Part shown: piece after piece, positions 6,472 through 13,910 of the stretch
Layout of the letters: every line of letters begins with the position of its first letter
Position numbering within the stretch: position 1 is the first letter of the stretch
Assembly: GCA_031264545.1 (NCBI GenBank)
Contig: JAISDV010000201.1
Span: forward strand, 1-24,703
DNA: 24,703 bases
Source of the DNA: Oscillospiraceae bacterium
Lineage (GTDB): Bacteria; Bacillota; Clostridia; Oscillospirales; Oscillospiraceae
Direction of reading: 5' to 3'
Position numbers and translations under genes: made by a program
Notes under the pieces: generated by a model
The model's input: the letters and a program-made list of their open reading frames with translations, nothing else
What the model was told of the DNA's origin: nothing
The model's database searches: none

Positions 6472-8103
6472 ATGAGCAAGTACATTTTTGTAACCGGCGG
6501 CGTCGTGTCGGGCCTGGGCAAGGGTATCACGGCCGCGTCTTTGGGCAGGCTGCTCAAAGCGAGAGGGCTGAAGGTCGCGGCGCAGAAACTCGACCCCTAT
6601 ATCAATGTTGACCCCGGCACGATGAGTCCTTATCAGCATGGAGAGGTCTATGTCACGGAGGACGGCGCGGAGACGGATCTGGATCTCGGGCACTATGAGC
6701 GCTTCATCGACGAGGACCTGAACAGGTATTCAAACCTCACGACGGGCAAGGTGTACTGGAATGTCCTGAATAAGGAACGCAGGGGCGAATATCTGGGCGA
6801 GACGATCCAGGTCATCCCGCATATCACCAACGAAATTATCGATTTCATCTACGGCGTGGGAAAAAAGACCAAGGCGGATGTCGTGATCACCGAAATCGGC
6901 GGCACAACGGGCGACATCGAGAGCCAGCCCTTTCTCGAGGCTATTCGCCAGATCGCGCTCAGAGAGGGCCGCGAAAACGCGCTGTTTATCCATGTCACGC
7001 TCGTCCCCTTTCTGCGCGGCTCGGACGAGCATAAATCGAAGCCCACGCAGCACTCGGTCAAGGAGCTGCAGGGCATGGGGATCCATCCGAGCATCATCGT
7101 GCTGCGCTGCGACCAGCCGCTTGAGGAAGACATTTTCCGCAAAATCGCGATGTTCTGCAACGTAAAGCCCGACTGCGTGATCGAGAACGTGACCGTCCCG
7201 ATCCTCTACGAAGCGCCGCTCATGCTGGAGAAAAGCAGCTTCTCAGATATCGTCTGCCGTGAGCTGAGCCTGCAGACCGCGCCGCCCGACATGAAGGAAT
7301 GGCGCGAAATGATCGACCGTATCAAGGGCCGCAGCAGGGAGGTCACTATAGCTATCGTCGGCAAATATGTCCGCCTTCACGACGCTTATCTCTCCGTTGC
7401 CGAGGCGCTGCGCCACGCCGGCTATGAGCTGAATACCCATGTCCGCATCAAATGGGTGGACAGCGAGACGATTTCCCCGGACAATTGCCGCGGTACCTTT
7501 TCCGATGTGGACGGCATCCTCGTGCCCGGCGGCTTTGGTTCGAGGGGAATCGAGGGTAAAGTCTGCGCGGCGCGATACGCCCGCGAGCATAATGTGCCCT
7601 ATCTCGGCATCTGCCTTGGTATGCAGATCGCCGTCATCGAATTCGCGCGCGGCGTCTGCGGCCTGAAGGCTGCGAATTCCGGCGAGTTTGACAGCGAGAC
7701 GCCGCACAAGGTCATCGACTTCATGCCCGACCAGAGCGACACAATCAATAAGGGCGGCACGATGCGTCTCGGCGCGTATCCCTGCCAGATCGTACCTGGA
7801 ACGATGCTCAGTAAATGCTACGGCTCGGAGCTGATCCATGAGCGCCATCGCCACCGCTATGAGTTTTCCAATGACTACAGGGAATTGATGGTGGAAAAAG
7901 GCCTTGTCGTCGGCGGCGTCTCGCCGGACAAGCGCATCGTCGAGACCATCGAGCTGCCGCAGAATGATTTCTATGTCGGCGTGCAGTACCATCCGGAATT
8001 CAAAAGCCGCCCGAACAGGGCGCATCCGCTCTTTCTCGGTCTTGTCAGGGCCGGACTGAAAAAGTCCGGGATCACGGGCAGGAAAAGCGACTGCGCGCTG
8101 TGA
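6472..8103 (+). CDS. pyrG: CTP synthase
   Basis: CTP synthase converts UTP to CTP with ATP, using ammonia taken from glutamine. The 543-residue length is normal. The N-terminal synthase domain begins FVTGGVVSGLGKG (6-18, P-loop) and contains the UTP/Mg region DPYINVDPGTMSPYQHGEV. The C-terminal class I amidotransferase domain has the catalytic Cys381 in YLGICLGMQ and the His507/Glu509 pair in YHPEFKSRP. The frame extends to 6451, but ATG 6472 is chosen because GGGAGA is at 6462-6467 and the family N-terminus is MSKYIFVTGG. It follows the glutamine-synthesis operon by 92 nt. A shared glutamine theme is possible but not proven by the sequence. Confidence 0.97.
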   Translation: MSKYIFVTGGVVSGLGKGITAASLGRLLKARGLKVAAQKLDPYINVDPGTMSPYQHGEVYVTEDGAETDLDLGHYERFIDEDLNRYSNLTTGKVYWNVLNKERRGEYLGETIQVIPHITNEIIDFIYGVGKKTKADVVITEIGGTTGDIESQPFLEAIRQIALREGRENALFIHVTLVPFLRGSDEHKSKPTQHSVKELQGMGIHPSIIVLRCDQPLEEDIFRKIAMFCNVKPDCVIENVTVPILYEAPLMLEKSSFSDIVCRELSLQTAPPDMKEWREMIDRIKGRSREVTIAIVGKYVRLHDAYLSVAEALRHAGYELNTHVRIKWVDSETISPDNCRGTFSDVDGILVPGGFGSRGIEGKVCAARYAREHNVPYLGICLGMQIAVIEFARGVCGLKAANSGEFDSETPHKVIDFMPDQSDTINKGGTMRLGAYPCQIVPGTMLSKCYGSELIHERHRHRYEFSNDYRELMVEKGLVVGGVSPDKRIVETIELPQNDFYVGVQYHPEFKSRPNRAHPLFLGLVRAGLKKSGITGRKSDCAL

Positions 8104-8138
8104 AGGGCGTCTGTTTCGCGCTTTTGCCGGATACGGGC

Positions 8139-8166
8139 TTGACATCGGGTATTTCTGTGTTAAACT
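8139..8166 (+). promoter_or_regulatory. Sigma-A-type promoter for the lysine riboswitch transcript
   Basis: TTGACA at 8139-8144 is a perfect -35, followed 16 nt later by TAAACT at 8161-8166 (4 of 6 matches to TATAAT). Transcription would start near 8173, about 14 nt before the riboswitch P1 helix. It lies just after the pyrG stop and explains separate transcription of the transporter unit. Confidence 0.7.
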
Positions 8167-8186
8167 GTCATTAATTAAAGAGCGAT

Positions 8187-8347
8187 ACCAAAATGATGGA
8201 GGCGCGGTCGTCATCAGTAGCCGCCGGGTTATCCGGGGGCGAAAGGGGCCACCGCCGAAGCGTCTCAGGCACGGGTGCGCGCGCGGGATGCTGGGCTGCG
8301 GGAGAATATGTCGCAGACTGCCACGAAAGTGGAGAGCTGTCATTGGT
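8187..8347 (+). ncRNA. Lysine riboswitch (L-box) aptamer
   Basis: The leader reproduces the conserved blocks of the lysine riboswitch in the right order: GGAGGCGCGG with TCATCAGTAG (8198-8220, the P2 loop-E type region), GGCGAAAGGGG then CCGCCGAAGC, CTGGGCTGCGG, and GACTGCCAC with GTGGAGAGCTGTC (to about 8341). The P1 helix closes with ACCAA 8187-8191 on TTGGT 8343-8347, continued across a two-base bulge by TGAT on GTCA. The aptamer binds lysine and here controls a terminator 3' of it. It is followed by a polar amino-acid ABC transporter, which can therefore be assigned to lysine uptake. Recognition is from memory of the B. subtilis lysC leader; the match is extensive. Confidence 0.93.
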
Positions 8348-8402
8348 CAAAAGCGGCTTCAGCCGTTTTGAATACATTTCCTGTTTTTATGTATGGCCAT
8401 GA
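8340..8402 (+). promoter_or_regulatory. Antiterminator of the lysine riboswitch (three-way junction)
   Basis: The 3' strand of P1 (8340-8348) can instead pair with the 5' arm of the terminator (8395-8402), 8 pairs with one bulged T at 8343. Two hairpins fill the enclosed space almost exactly: 8348-8370 (CAAAA/TTTTG plus CGGC/GCCG) and 8372-8394 (ATACAT/ATGTAT). P1 and the terminator are each incompatible with this fold, so lysine binding should favour termination. Confidence 0.75.
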
Positions 8403-8433
8403 GTTTTTCATATTTGAAAGCTCATGGCTTTTT
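8396..8433 (+). terminator. Intrinsic terminator of the lysine riboswitch expression platform
   Basis: GCCATGAG 8396-8403 pairs perfectly with CTCATGGC 8421-8428, the stem continues with U-rich/A-rich pairs, and TTTTT follows at 8429-8433. It lies 38 nt before the start of the binding-protein gene and its 5' arm is the segment captured by the antiterminator. Confidence 0.9.
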
Positions 8434-8471
8434 GCTTAAAGGCGGGACGACGACGAGGAAGGAAAGATGAT

Positions 8472-9380
8472 ATGAAAAAGTTCACTGCACTCCTGCTTGC
8501 GCTCACACTGCTTGCGGGACTGGCCGCCTGCGGAGGCGCGCCTTCCGGGGACCCCACGCCCGCGGCTTCTCCTGCCGGCTCCGCGGAGCCCGCCGAGACG
8601 CCCGGCGCGGCCGTGGCCTCCGGCGTTGAGGACGGCGTTCTCACGGTCGCGATGGAATGCGCCTATGCGCCGTATAACTGGGCGCAGGCGGACGATTCCA
8701 ACGGCGCGGTCCCGATTAAGGATTCCAGCGAGTACGCGAACGGTTACGACGTGATGATGGCAAAAAAGCTCTGTGAGGCCAACGGCTGGGCGCTTGAAAT
8801 TGTCCGGCTCGACTGGGATTCCCTGATTCCCGCCGTCCAGACGGGTCTTGTCGACGCCGTTATCGCCGGCCAGTCCATGACGCCCGAGCGTATGGAGCAG
8901 GTGGATTTTGCCGGCCCCTACCTCTATGCGACTATTGTCTGCCTGACGCTGAAGGACGGCGCCTTCGCATCCGCCAAGGGCATTTCGGACCTCGCCGGCG
9001 GGACCGCCACGAGCCAGCTCGGCACGATCTGGTACGATACCTGCCTGCCCCAGGTCAAGGACGCGAAGATCCAGCCGGCTGCCGAAACCGCCCCCGCTAT
9101 GTTGATGGCCCTCGCGACAAAAACCGTTGATTTCGTCTGCACGGACATGCCTACCGCCCAGGGCGCCGTCGCCGTTTATCCGGAAATGACGATTTTGGAC
9201 TTCTCCGGCGGCGGAGACGACTTTGCCGTCAGCGAGAGCGACGTCAACATCGGCATCTCTCTTATGAAAGGCAACGCGATCCTTCTGGACGCCCTGAACA
9301 ATGTCCTCTCCGCCATGACCGCGGACGATTTTAATGTGTTGATGGCCGAGGCCACCGAGATACAGCCCAGCAATGGCTGA
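8472..9380 (+). CDS. Lysine-regulated ABC transporter, substrate-binding lipoprotein
   Basis: This 302-residue protein is a family 3 solute-binding protein for polar amino acids. It has a lipoprotein signal peptide: MKK, a hydrophobic core and the lipobox Leu17-Ala-Ala-Cys20. A Pro/Ala/Ser/Glu-rich linker (21-50) precedes the binding domain. Typical family segments include LTVAMECAYAPYNW, NGYDVMMAKKLCE and DAVIAGQSMTPERMEQVDFAGPY. The frame is open from 8424, but that part overlaps the terminator; ATG 8472 has AGGAAGGAAAG at 8456-8466 and begins the signal peptide. It should be anchored to the outer face of the membrane and deliver substrate to the permease encoded next. Lysine as substrate is inferred from the riboswitch; sequence alone would only say polar amino acid. 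Confidence 0.93.
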   Translation: MKKFTALLLALTLLAGLAACGGAPSGDPTPAASPAGSAEPAETPGAAVASGVEDGVLTVAMECAYAPYNWAQADDSNGAVPIKDSSEYANGYDVMMAKKLCEANGWALEIVRLDWDSLIPAVQTGLVDAVIAGQSMTPERMEQVDFAGPYLYATIVCLTLKDGAFASAKGISDLAGGTATSQLGTIWYDTCLPQVKDAKIQPAAETAPAMLMALATKTVDFVCTDMPTAQGAVAVYPEMTILDFSGGGDDFAVSESDVNIGISLMKGNAILLDALNNVLSAMTADDFNVLMAEATEIQPSNG

Positions 9381-9428
9381 TTCTTCGGGGGACAAGCCCC
9401 GTGATCCTGGAAGGGAGCATAGGCCGAA

Positions 9429-10301
9429 ATGGATAGACTGGCCCAACTCGGCAGCGACATTGTAAAGCTATGGGGAAACTACGGCCCGACCTACCTGAAC
9501 GGTATGTGGAGCACGATCTGGCTCGCCGTCGTCTGCACGTTTATCGGCTGTCTCATCGGTTTTCTGTGCGGCGTTCTCCAGACGATACCCTGTGAGAAAA
9601 ACGATCATATCGTCAAGCGCTTTTTCATCGGACTGCTCAGGCTTGTTATCCGGATCTACGTCGAGGTGTTCAGGGGCACGCCGATGATCCTTCAGGCCGT
9701 CTTTGTGTATTTTGGCCTGCCGTATTTTACGAAGGATGCCATCCGCTTCACCAGTCCGATTTTGGCGGCGCTGGTGGTCGTTTCGATCAACACCGGCGCA
9801 TACATGGCCGAGACGGTGCGCGGCGGTATTCTCTCCGTCGATCCCGGGCAGACCGAGGGCGCGAAGGCCATCGGTATGCGGCATTTCCAGACAATGCTGT
9901 CTGTTATCCTGCCGCAGGCCCTGCGGAGCATCATGCCTCAGATCGGCAACAATCTGATCATCAATATCAAGGACACCTCGGTCATGTTCATCATCAGCTA
10001 CACCGAGTTTTTTGCCGTCCACAGAGGGGTATCCGGCGCGACCTACATGTATTTTCCCTCAGCGGCGATTGAAATGGCCGGGTATCTGCTCATGACGCTC
10101 AGCTGTTCCGTCCTCCTGCGCTGGATGGAGAAAAAAATGGACGGCGCGGACAGCTATGACCTCGCCACAACGGATACGCTGGCCCACACCAGCGGGACGC
10201 TCAATTTCAGAAAAAGACGCGCCCTCAGCGCGGCGCGGCATAAGGCCGTCCCGCGCGACGCCGGAAAACCGGACCGCGGCCGGGACGAGAGGGGGCGCTG
10301 A
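9429..10301 (+). CDS. Lysine-regulated ABC transporter, permease (HisM/GlnP type)
   Basis: This 290-residue membrane protein has the HisM-type permease layout, with hydrophobic segments near 28-51, 66-80, 85-100, 109-124 and 217-231. The EAA-type loop for contact with the ATPase is at 142-170 (TEGAKAIGMRHFQTML, then PQALRSIMP). FRGTPMI (81-87) is typical of the polar amino-acid family. The start at 9429 follows GGAAGGGAGC (9409-9418), 48 nt after the binding-protein stop. The last 30 residues (261-290) form an arginine/lysine-rich tail with 12 basic residues that goes beyond the usual family end. It may lie at the cytoplasmic face. The family is certain; the substrate is inferred from the riboswitch. 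Confidence 0.93.
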   Translation: MDRLAQLGSDIVKLWGNYGPTYLNGMWSTIWLAVVCTFIGCLIGFLCGVLQTIPCEKNDHIVKRFFIGLLRLVIRIYVEVFRGTPMILQAVFVYFGLPYFTKDAIRFTSPILAALVVVSINTGAYMAETVRGGILSVDPGQTEGAKAIGMRHFQTMLSVILPQALRSIMPQIGNNLIINIKDTSVMFIISYTEFFAVHRGVSGATYMYFPSAAIEMAGYLLMTLSCSVLLRWMEKKMDGADSYDLATTDTLAHTSGTLNFRKRRALSAARHKAVPRDAGKPDRGRDERGR

Positions 10302-10302
10302 A

Positions 10303-11043
10303 ATGGACGACAGGCTTTTACAGGTCAGCCATCTTTCCAAGAGCTTCGGCCATAACGTCGTGCTGCGGGATATTGACTTTTCTATCCGCCCCGGCGACGT
10401 GACCAGCATCATCGGCGCCTCCGGCTCCGGAAAGTCGACGCTTCTGCGCTGCGTCAACATGCTGGAAATACCCAGCTCCGGCCGGATACTTTTTCACGAC
10501 AGGGACGTCATGGCCAGGGGCTTCAACATCCCCGCTTACCGGGCGAAGGTCGGCATGGTTTTCCAGAGCTTCAACCTCTTTTCAAATATGACGGTGCTGG
10601 AAAACTGCGTGATCGGCCAGCGCAAGGTGCTCGGTCGCGACCGCGCGAGCGCCGGAAAGACGGCGCGGGAATATCTCGACAAGGTCGGCATGTCGCCCTT
10701 TATCAACGCCAGGCCCCGCCAGATTTCCGGCGGGCAGAAGCAACGCGCCGCCATCGCGCGGGCGCTGGCTATGGAGCCGGAGGTCCTGCTTTTCGACGAG
10801 CCGACGAGCGCGCTCGACCCGCAGATGGTCGGCGAGGTGCTCGACGTCATGAAAACGCTTGTCGCGGAGGGATTGACCATGCTCGTCGTGACGCACGAAA
10901 TGGCCTTTGCCCGGGATGTTTCCAGCCACACGGTTTTCATGAAGGATGGGATCATCTGCGAGGAGGGCCCGCCGAAGCAGATTTTCGGAAGCCCCGAAAA
11001 GCAGGAAACCAAGGACTTCCTTGCCCGGTTTTTCCGCAGCTGA
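10303..11043 (+). CDS. Lysine-regulated ABC transporter, ATP-binding subunit (GlnQ/HisP type)
   Basis: The 246-residue ATPase has Walker A GASGSGKST (38-46), the Q-loop in MVFQSFNLF, the signature ISGGQKQR, Walker B LLFDEPTSALDP and the switch histidine in VVTHEM. These sites are all intact. It would energise import through the permease encoded immediately before; the permease stop is separated from ATG 10303 by one base. GAGAGGGGG (10287-10295) is the ribosome site. The open frame reaches back to 10156, but that part overlaps the permease gene in another frame and has no family similarity. It is the last gene of the riboswitch-controlled unit; the intrinsic terminator follows about 100 nt downstream. 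Confidence 0.95.
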   Translation: MDDRLLQVSHLSKSFGHNVVLRDIDFSIRPGDVTSIIGASGSGKSTLLRCVNMLEIPSSGRILFHDRDVMARGFNIPAYRAKVGMVFQSFNLFSNMTVLENCVIGQRKVLGRDRASAGKTAREYLDKVGMSPFINARPRQISGGQKQRAAIARALAMEPEVLLFDEPTSALDPQMVGEVLDVMKTLVAEGLTMLVVTHEMAFARDVSSHTVFMKDGIICEEGPPKQIFGSPEKQETKDFLARFFRS

Positions 11044-11146
11044 CGGCATAACCGCGCGAAACGGAGACAGGAACGCAAAAAAGCGGGAAGTCATACAGGC
11101 AGCTTGCGCGCCCGTCCCGTAAGGACCGGACAAACTGAATACGAAT

Positions 11147-11187
11147 AAACACCGCGTTCCCAAGCCGCCTTGGAACGCGGTGTTTTT
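11147..11187 (+). terminator. Strong intrinsic terminator after the lysine transporter
   Basis: A perfect 14-bp stem pairs 11147-11160 (AAACACCGCGTTCC) with 11172-11185 (GGAACGCGGTGTTT) around an 11-nt loop, ending in a run of T to 11187. The A-rich 5' side means it could also work on the opposite strand, although no gene converges on it. Confidence 0.93.
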
Positions 11188-11325
11188 ATACAAACCGCGA
11201 TGCGCATCCTACCGCTGGAAAAATGCGTTTTGAAATGGCTTTTGGGCCGGATCGAGGCGCGTTTTTGTGTGCGGCTTTTCAGTAAGGGCATTTTTCGGCG
11301 GACCTGTTTTAGCGTCTTAACGCGA

Positions 11326-11354
11326 TTGACATCCGTGCCGGCCGCAAATATAAT
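11326..11354 (+). promoter_or_regulatory. Perfect-consensus sigma-A promoter
   Basis: TTGACA at 11326-11331 and TATAAT at 11349-11354 are separated by exactly 17 bp. Start of transcription is expected near 11361, giving a leader of about 77 nt before the TTG start at 11438. Confidence 0.9.
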
Positions 11355-11437
11355 TAAGGCGGACCTGCCGCAGGGGTGCGATCCTATATTCCGGGCGCCG
11401 TGATCCGGCGCGCAAGGAGCCTTCGGGGGAAATTGCT

Positions 11438-13021
11438 TTGATCAAGATCAGCAATATCAAGCTGCCGCTCGGCTGCAGTGAAAGCGACATCAGGCAAAAG
11501 GCCGCGGAGCTGCTGGGCATCTCAACGGACAGCCTGGAAAATTTCGCGCTCGCGCGCCTTTCCGTCGATGCCAGAAAGAAAAGCGAGATACACTATGTCT
11601 GTGCGGTGACGCTTTCGGCGGAAAATGAGGAAGCGCTTGCCGCCGCGGCGCGAAGCAGGCAGGTATCGCTTTTTACGCCGCAGGAATATGTTTTTCCCGG
11701 ACTGAAACGGAAAAGCAAGCTGCCGCCGGTCGTCGCAGGCATGGGGCCGGCGGGATTATTTGCCGCCCTGCACCTGGCGCGCGCGGGGCTGCGGCCTGTT
11801 GTGCTCGAACGGGGACGTTCGGTGGAGGCGCGTACGCGCGATGTGGCGCGGTTCTGGAAGACAGGCGAGCTCGACCCCGATTCGAACGTCCAGTTCGGCG
11901 AAGGCGGCGCGGGCACTTTTTCGGACGGCAAGCTCTCGACGGGGACGAATGATCCGCGCATTTCCCACGTTTTCAGCACCTTTGTGTCCTTCGGCGCGCC
12001 GGAGGACATCCTGTGGTCAAACCGCCCGCACGTCGGGACAGACGTGCTCAGAGACGTCGTGCGGAATATCAGGGCGGAGCTGATCGCCCTGGGCTGCGAT
12101 ATCCGTTTTGAGAGCACGCTCTGCGGAATAGCGCAAAAGGACGGCGCGCTGTATCAGATTGCCGTATCGTCCGGGGAAGGGCAATATGACATGCCCTGCG
12201 ACGCGCTTGTGCTCGCGCCGGGGCATTCCGCACGAGACACTTTTGAAATGCTGTTTCGGGCGGGACTGCCGATGGCGCCGAAGGCCTTCGCGATCGGCGT
12301 CAGGCTGGAGCACAGCCAGCGCATGATCTCACAGGCGCAGTACGGCGCGTTTGCAGAGCTGTTGCCGCCGGCGGACTACAAGCTCTCCTGCCGCTTTCCG
12401 AACGGCCGGAGCGCGTTCTCGTTCTGCGTCTGTCCGGGCGGGCGGGTCGTCGCCGCGGCTTCGGAGCCCGGTCGCCTGGTGACGAACGGTATGAGCCTTC
12501 GCGCCCGCGACGGAGAGAATATCAATGCCGGGATTCTTGTCGGCGTAACGCCTGAGGACTTCAAAAGCAAGCACCCGCTCGGCGGGCTGCGCTTCCAGGA
12601 GCGTTGGGAGGAGAAGGCATTTGATCTCGGAGGAGGAGATTTTTTTGCTCCGGTTCAAACGACAGGAGATTTTTTGGCGCGAAGGGCTTCGAAAAAGCTC
12701 GGAACAATTTGCCCGAGCTATTTGCCGGGCGTCAAACCGGCTAACCTCAGGCGCAGCCTTCCGGCCTACGTTTCGGATACGCTGGAGGGGGCGATACCGG
12801 CTTTCGACGGCAGCCTGCGCGGCTTTGCCGACCCGGATTCGCTTATGACGGGCATAGAGACGCGCTCGTCCTCTCCCGTGCGTATCCTGCGCGGAGAGGA
12901 TTTTCAGACGGCCGTCAGGGGGATATATCCCTGCGGAGAGGGCGCGGGCTATGCCGGGGGCATTACCTCCGCGGCGGTGGACGGCGTGCGCGTCGCCGAG
13001 GCGCTTGCCGCCGGACTGTAA
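11438..13021 (+). CDS. Uncharacterised FAD-dependent dehydrogenase, COG2509 family
   Basis: The 527-residue flavoprotein has an N-terminal domain of about 90 residues, then the FAD-binding motif VVAGMGPAGLFAA (98-110) with the acidic end of strand 2 in VVLERG. A conserved FGEGGAGTFSDGKL segment follows. The C-terminal FAD motif is GIYPCGEGAGYAGGITSAA. This is the layout of the widespread COG2509 group of predicted dehydrogenases; I know of no established substrate. It is cytoplasmic, with no signal peptide. The start is TTG 11438, preceded by GGGGGAAA (11425-11432); no ATG or GTG lies near. It stands alone behind its own consensus promoter and converges on sigE, so neighbours give little help with function. 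Confidence 0.85.
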   Translation: MIKISNIKLPLGCSESDIRQKAAELLGISTDSLENFALARLSVDARKKSEIHYVCAVTLSAENEEALAAAARSRQVSLFTPQEYVFPGLKRKSKLPPVVAGMGPAGLFAALHLARAGLRPVVLERGRSVEARTRDVARFWKTGELDPDSNVQFGEGGAGTFSDGKLSTGTNDPRISHVFSTFVSFGAPEDILWSNRPHVGTDVLRDVVRNIRAELIALGCDIRFESTLCGIAQKDGALYQIAVSSGEGQYDMPCDALVLAPGHSARDTFEMLFRAGLPMAPKAFAIGVRLEHSQRMISQAQYGAFAELLPPADYKLSCRFPNGRSAFSFCVCPGGRVVAAASEPGRLVTNGMSLRARDGENINAGILVGVTPEDFKSKHPLGGLRFQERWEEKAFDLGGGDFFAPVQTTGDFLARRASKKLGTICPSYLPGVKPANLRRSLPAYVSDTLEGAIPAFDGSLRGFADPDSLMTGIETRSSSPVRILRGEDFQTAVRGIYPCGEGAGYAGGITSAAVDGVRVAEALAAGL

Positions 13022-13123
13022 GAGGCAGTTCAGGCTATGGCGCTTCGCGCTGTGGATACAGGCTTTTGACCCGGCGGGGCACGTTCGGGAAAATGGCGCG
13101 GCCGTAAGGCCAAGTACCCTTTC

Positions 13124-13864
13124 CTAACGGGACTGCCGGATGATCTCTCGGCGCAGCCGGACGATAATGCGCTTCTCCAGCCGGCTGATATAGGACTGGG
13201 AGATGCCCATAATATCGGCGACCTCCTTCTGCGTATACTCCGTCGTGCCGTTAAGACCGAAGCGCATGACGATGATCGTTTTTTCGCGTACATCCAAGCC
13301 GTCTACGGCGTCCATCAGAAGCTTTTTGTCCGCGTCGTCCTCCAGCGGGCGGGAGACCTCATCCCCGTCGGTCCCGAGCACGTCGGAGAGCAGCAGCTCG
13401 TTGCCGTCCCAGTCCGTATTGAGCGGCTCGTCAAGCGAGACCTCGGTTTTCTGGGCGCTCACCTTGCGCAGATACATGAGGATTTCATTTTCCACGCAGC
13501 GCGAGGCGTAGGTGGCGAGCTTGATTTTCTTGTCGGAGATAAAAGTGTTGATAGCTTTGATCAGCCCGATGGTGCCGATTGAAATCAGGTCCTCCAGGCC
13601 AACCCCGGTGTTTTCGAAACGCCGCGCGATATAGACGACAAGGCGGAGGTTGTGCTCAATGAGCCGCTTTTTTGCCTGGTCGTCTCCGAGCTCGAGCGCT
13701 TCGAGCGCTTTTCGCTCCTCGCTTCCGGACAGCGGCGGCGGCAAAATATCACTTCCTCCGATATAGTGGATACCGGGCGGAAGACTCAGGCCGAGCCTGG
13801 CAAGCGCCCGTGACAGCGCGATGTGAAATCGGGTGTATAGACTGAGCTTTTTCTGATCCGACAT
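13124..13864 (-). CDS. sigE: Sporulation sigma factor SigE (pro-sigma-E)
   Basis: The 246-residue sigma-70 family factor closely follows B. subtilis sigma-E. IGGSDILPPPLS (35-46) marks the end of the pro-sequence, and NLRLVVYIARRFENTG plus EDLISIGTIGLIKA form region 2. KLATYASRCVENEILMYLR is the -10 recognition part. DEPLNTDWDGNELLLSDVLGTD is the region 3 hallmark, and MGISQSYISRLEKRI is the -35-binding helix-turn-helix. The N-terminal ~30 residues would be removed by SpoIIGA to activate the factor in the mother cell. ATG 13864 is chosen over the longer frame (to 13957) because GGAGGG lies 6 nt upstream and the longer form overlaps spoIIGA. It is the second gene of the spoIIG pair, 46 nt after spoIIGA. 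Confidence 0.97.
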   Translation of the reverse strand: MSDQKKLSLYTRFHIALSRALARLGLSLPPGIHYIGGSDILPPPLSGSEERKALEALELGDDQAKKRLIEHNLRLVVYIARRFENTGVGLEDLISIGTIGLIKAINTFISDKKIKLATYASRCVENEILMYLRKVSAQKTEVSLDEPLNTDWDGNELLLSDVLGTDGDEVSRPLEDDADKKLLMDAVDGLDVREKTIIVMRFGLNGTTEYTQKEVADIMGISQSYISRLEKRIIVRLRREIIRQSR

Positions 13865-13910
13865 GTCGATCCCTCCATCCTGTATTGACCGCCGGCGGGC
13901 GGGTGAAGCC

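Larger units (their letters stand above)
11044..11437 (+). other. Intergenic region without a convincing gene
   Basis: This 394-nt gap contains the terminator of the lysine transporter unit (11147-11187) and the promoter and leader of the next gene (11326 onward). The stretch 11188-11325 is unassigned; its short open frames have no ribosome site or family motif. In the leader, CCTGC/GCAGG at 11374-11384 and GCGCCG 11395-11400 / CGGCGC 11406-11411 are small hairpins without U-tracts. Confidence 0.7.

Noticed and set aside
7243..8343. 366-codon minus-strand open frame over pyrG and the lysine riboswitch
   Set aside because: It runs through both the CTP synthase gene and a structured RNA, which is what a shadow frame would do.
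8193..8402. Small ORF inside the riboswitch leader as a possible leader peptide
   Set aside because: The sequence is explained by aptamer and terminator pairing, there is no ribosome site, and no run of lysine codons exists.
13022..13123. Terminator between the COG2509 gene and sigE
   Set aside because: Only a 4-bp GGCC/GGCC hairpin is present and no T-run follows, so no terminator could be supported.
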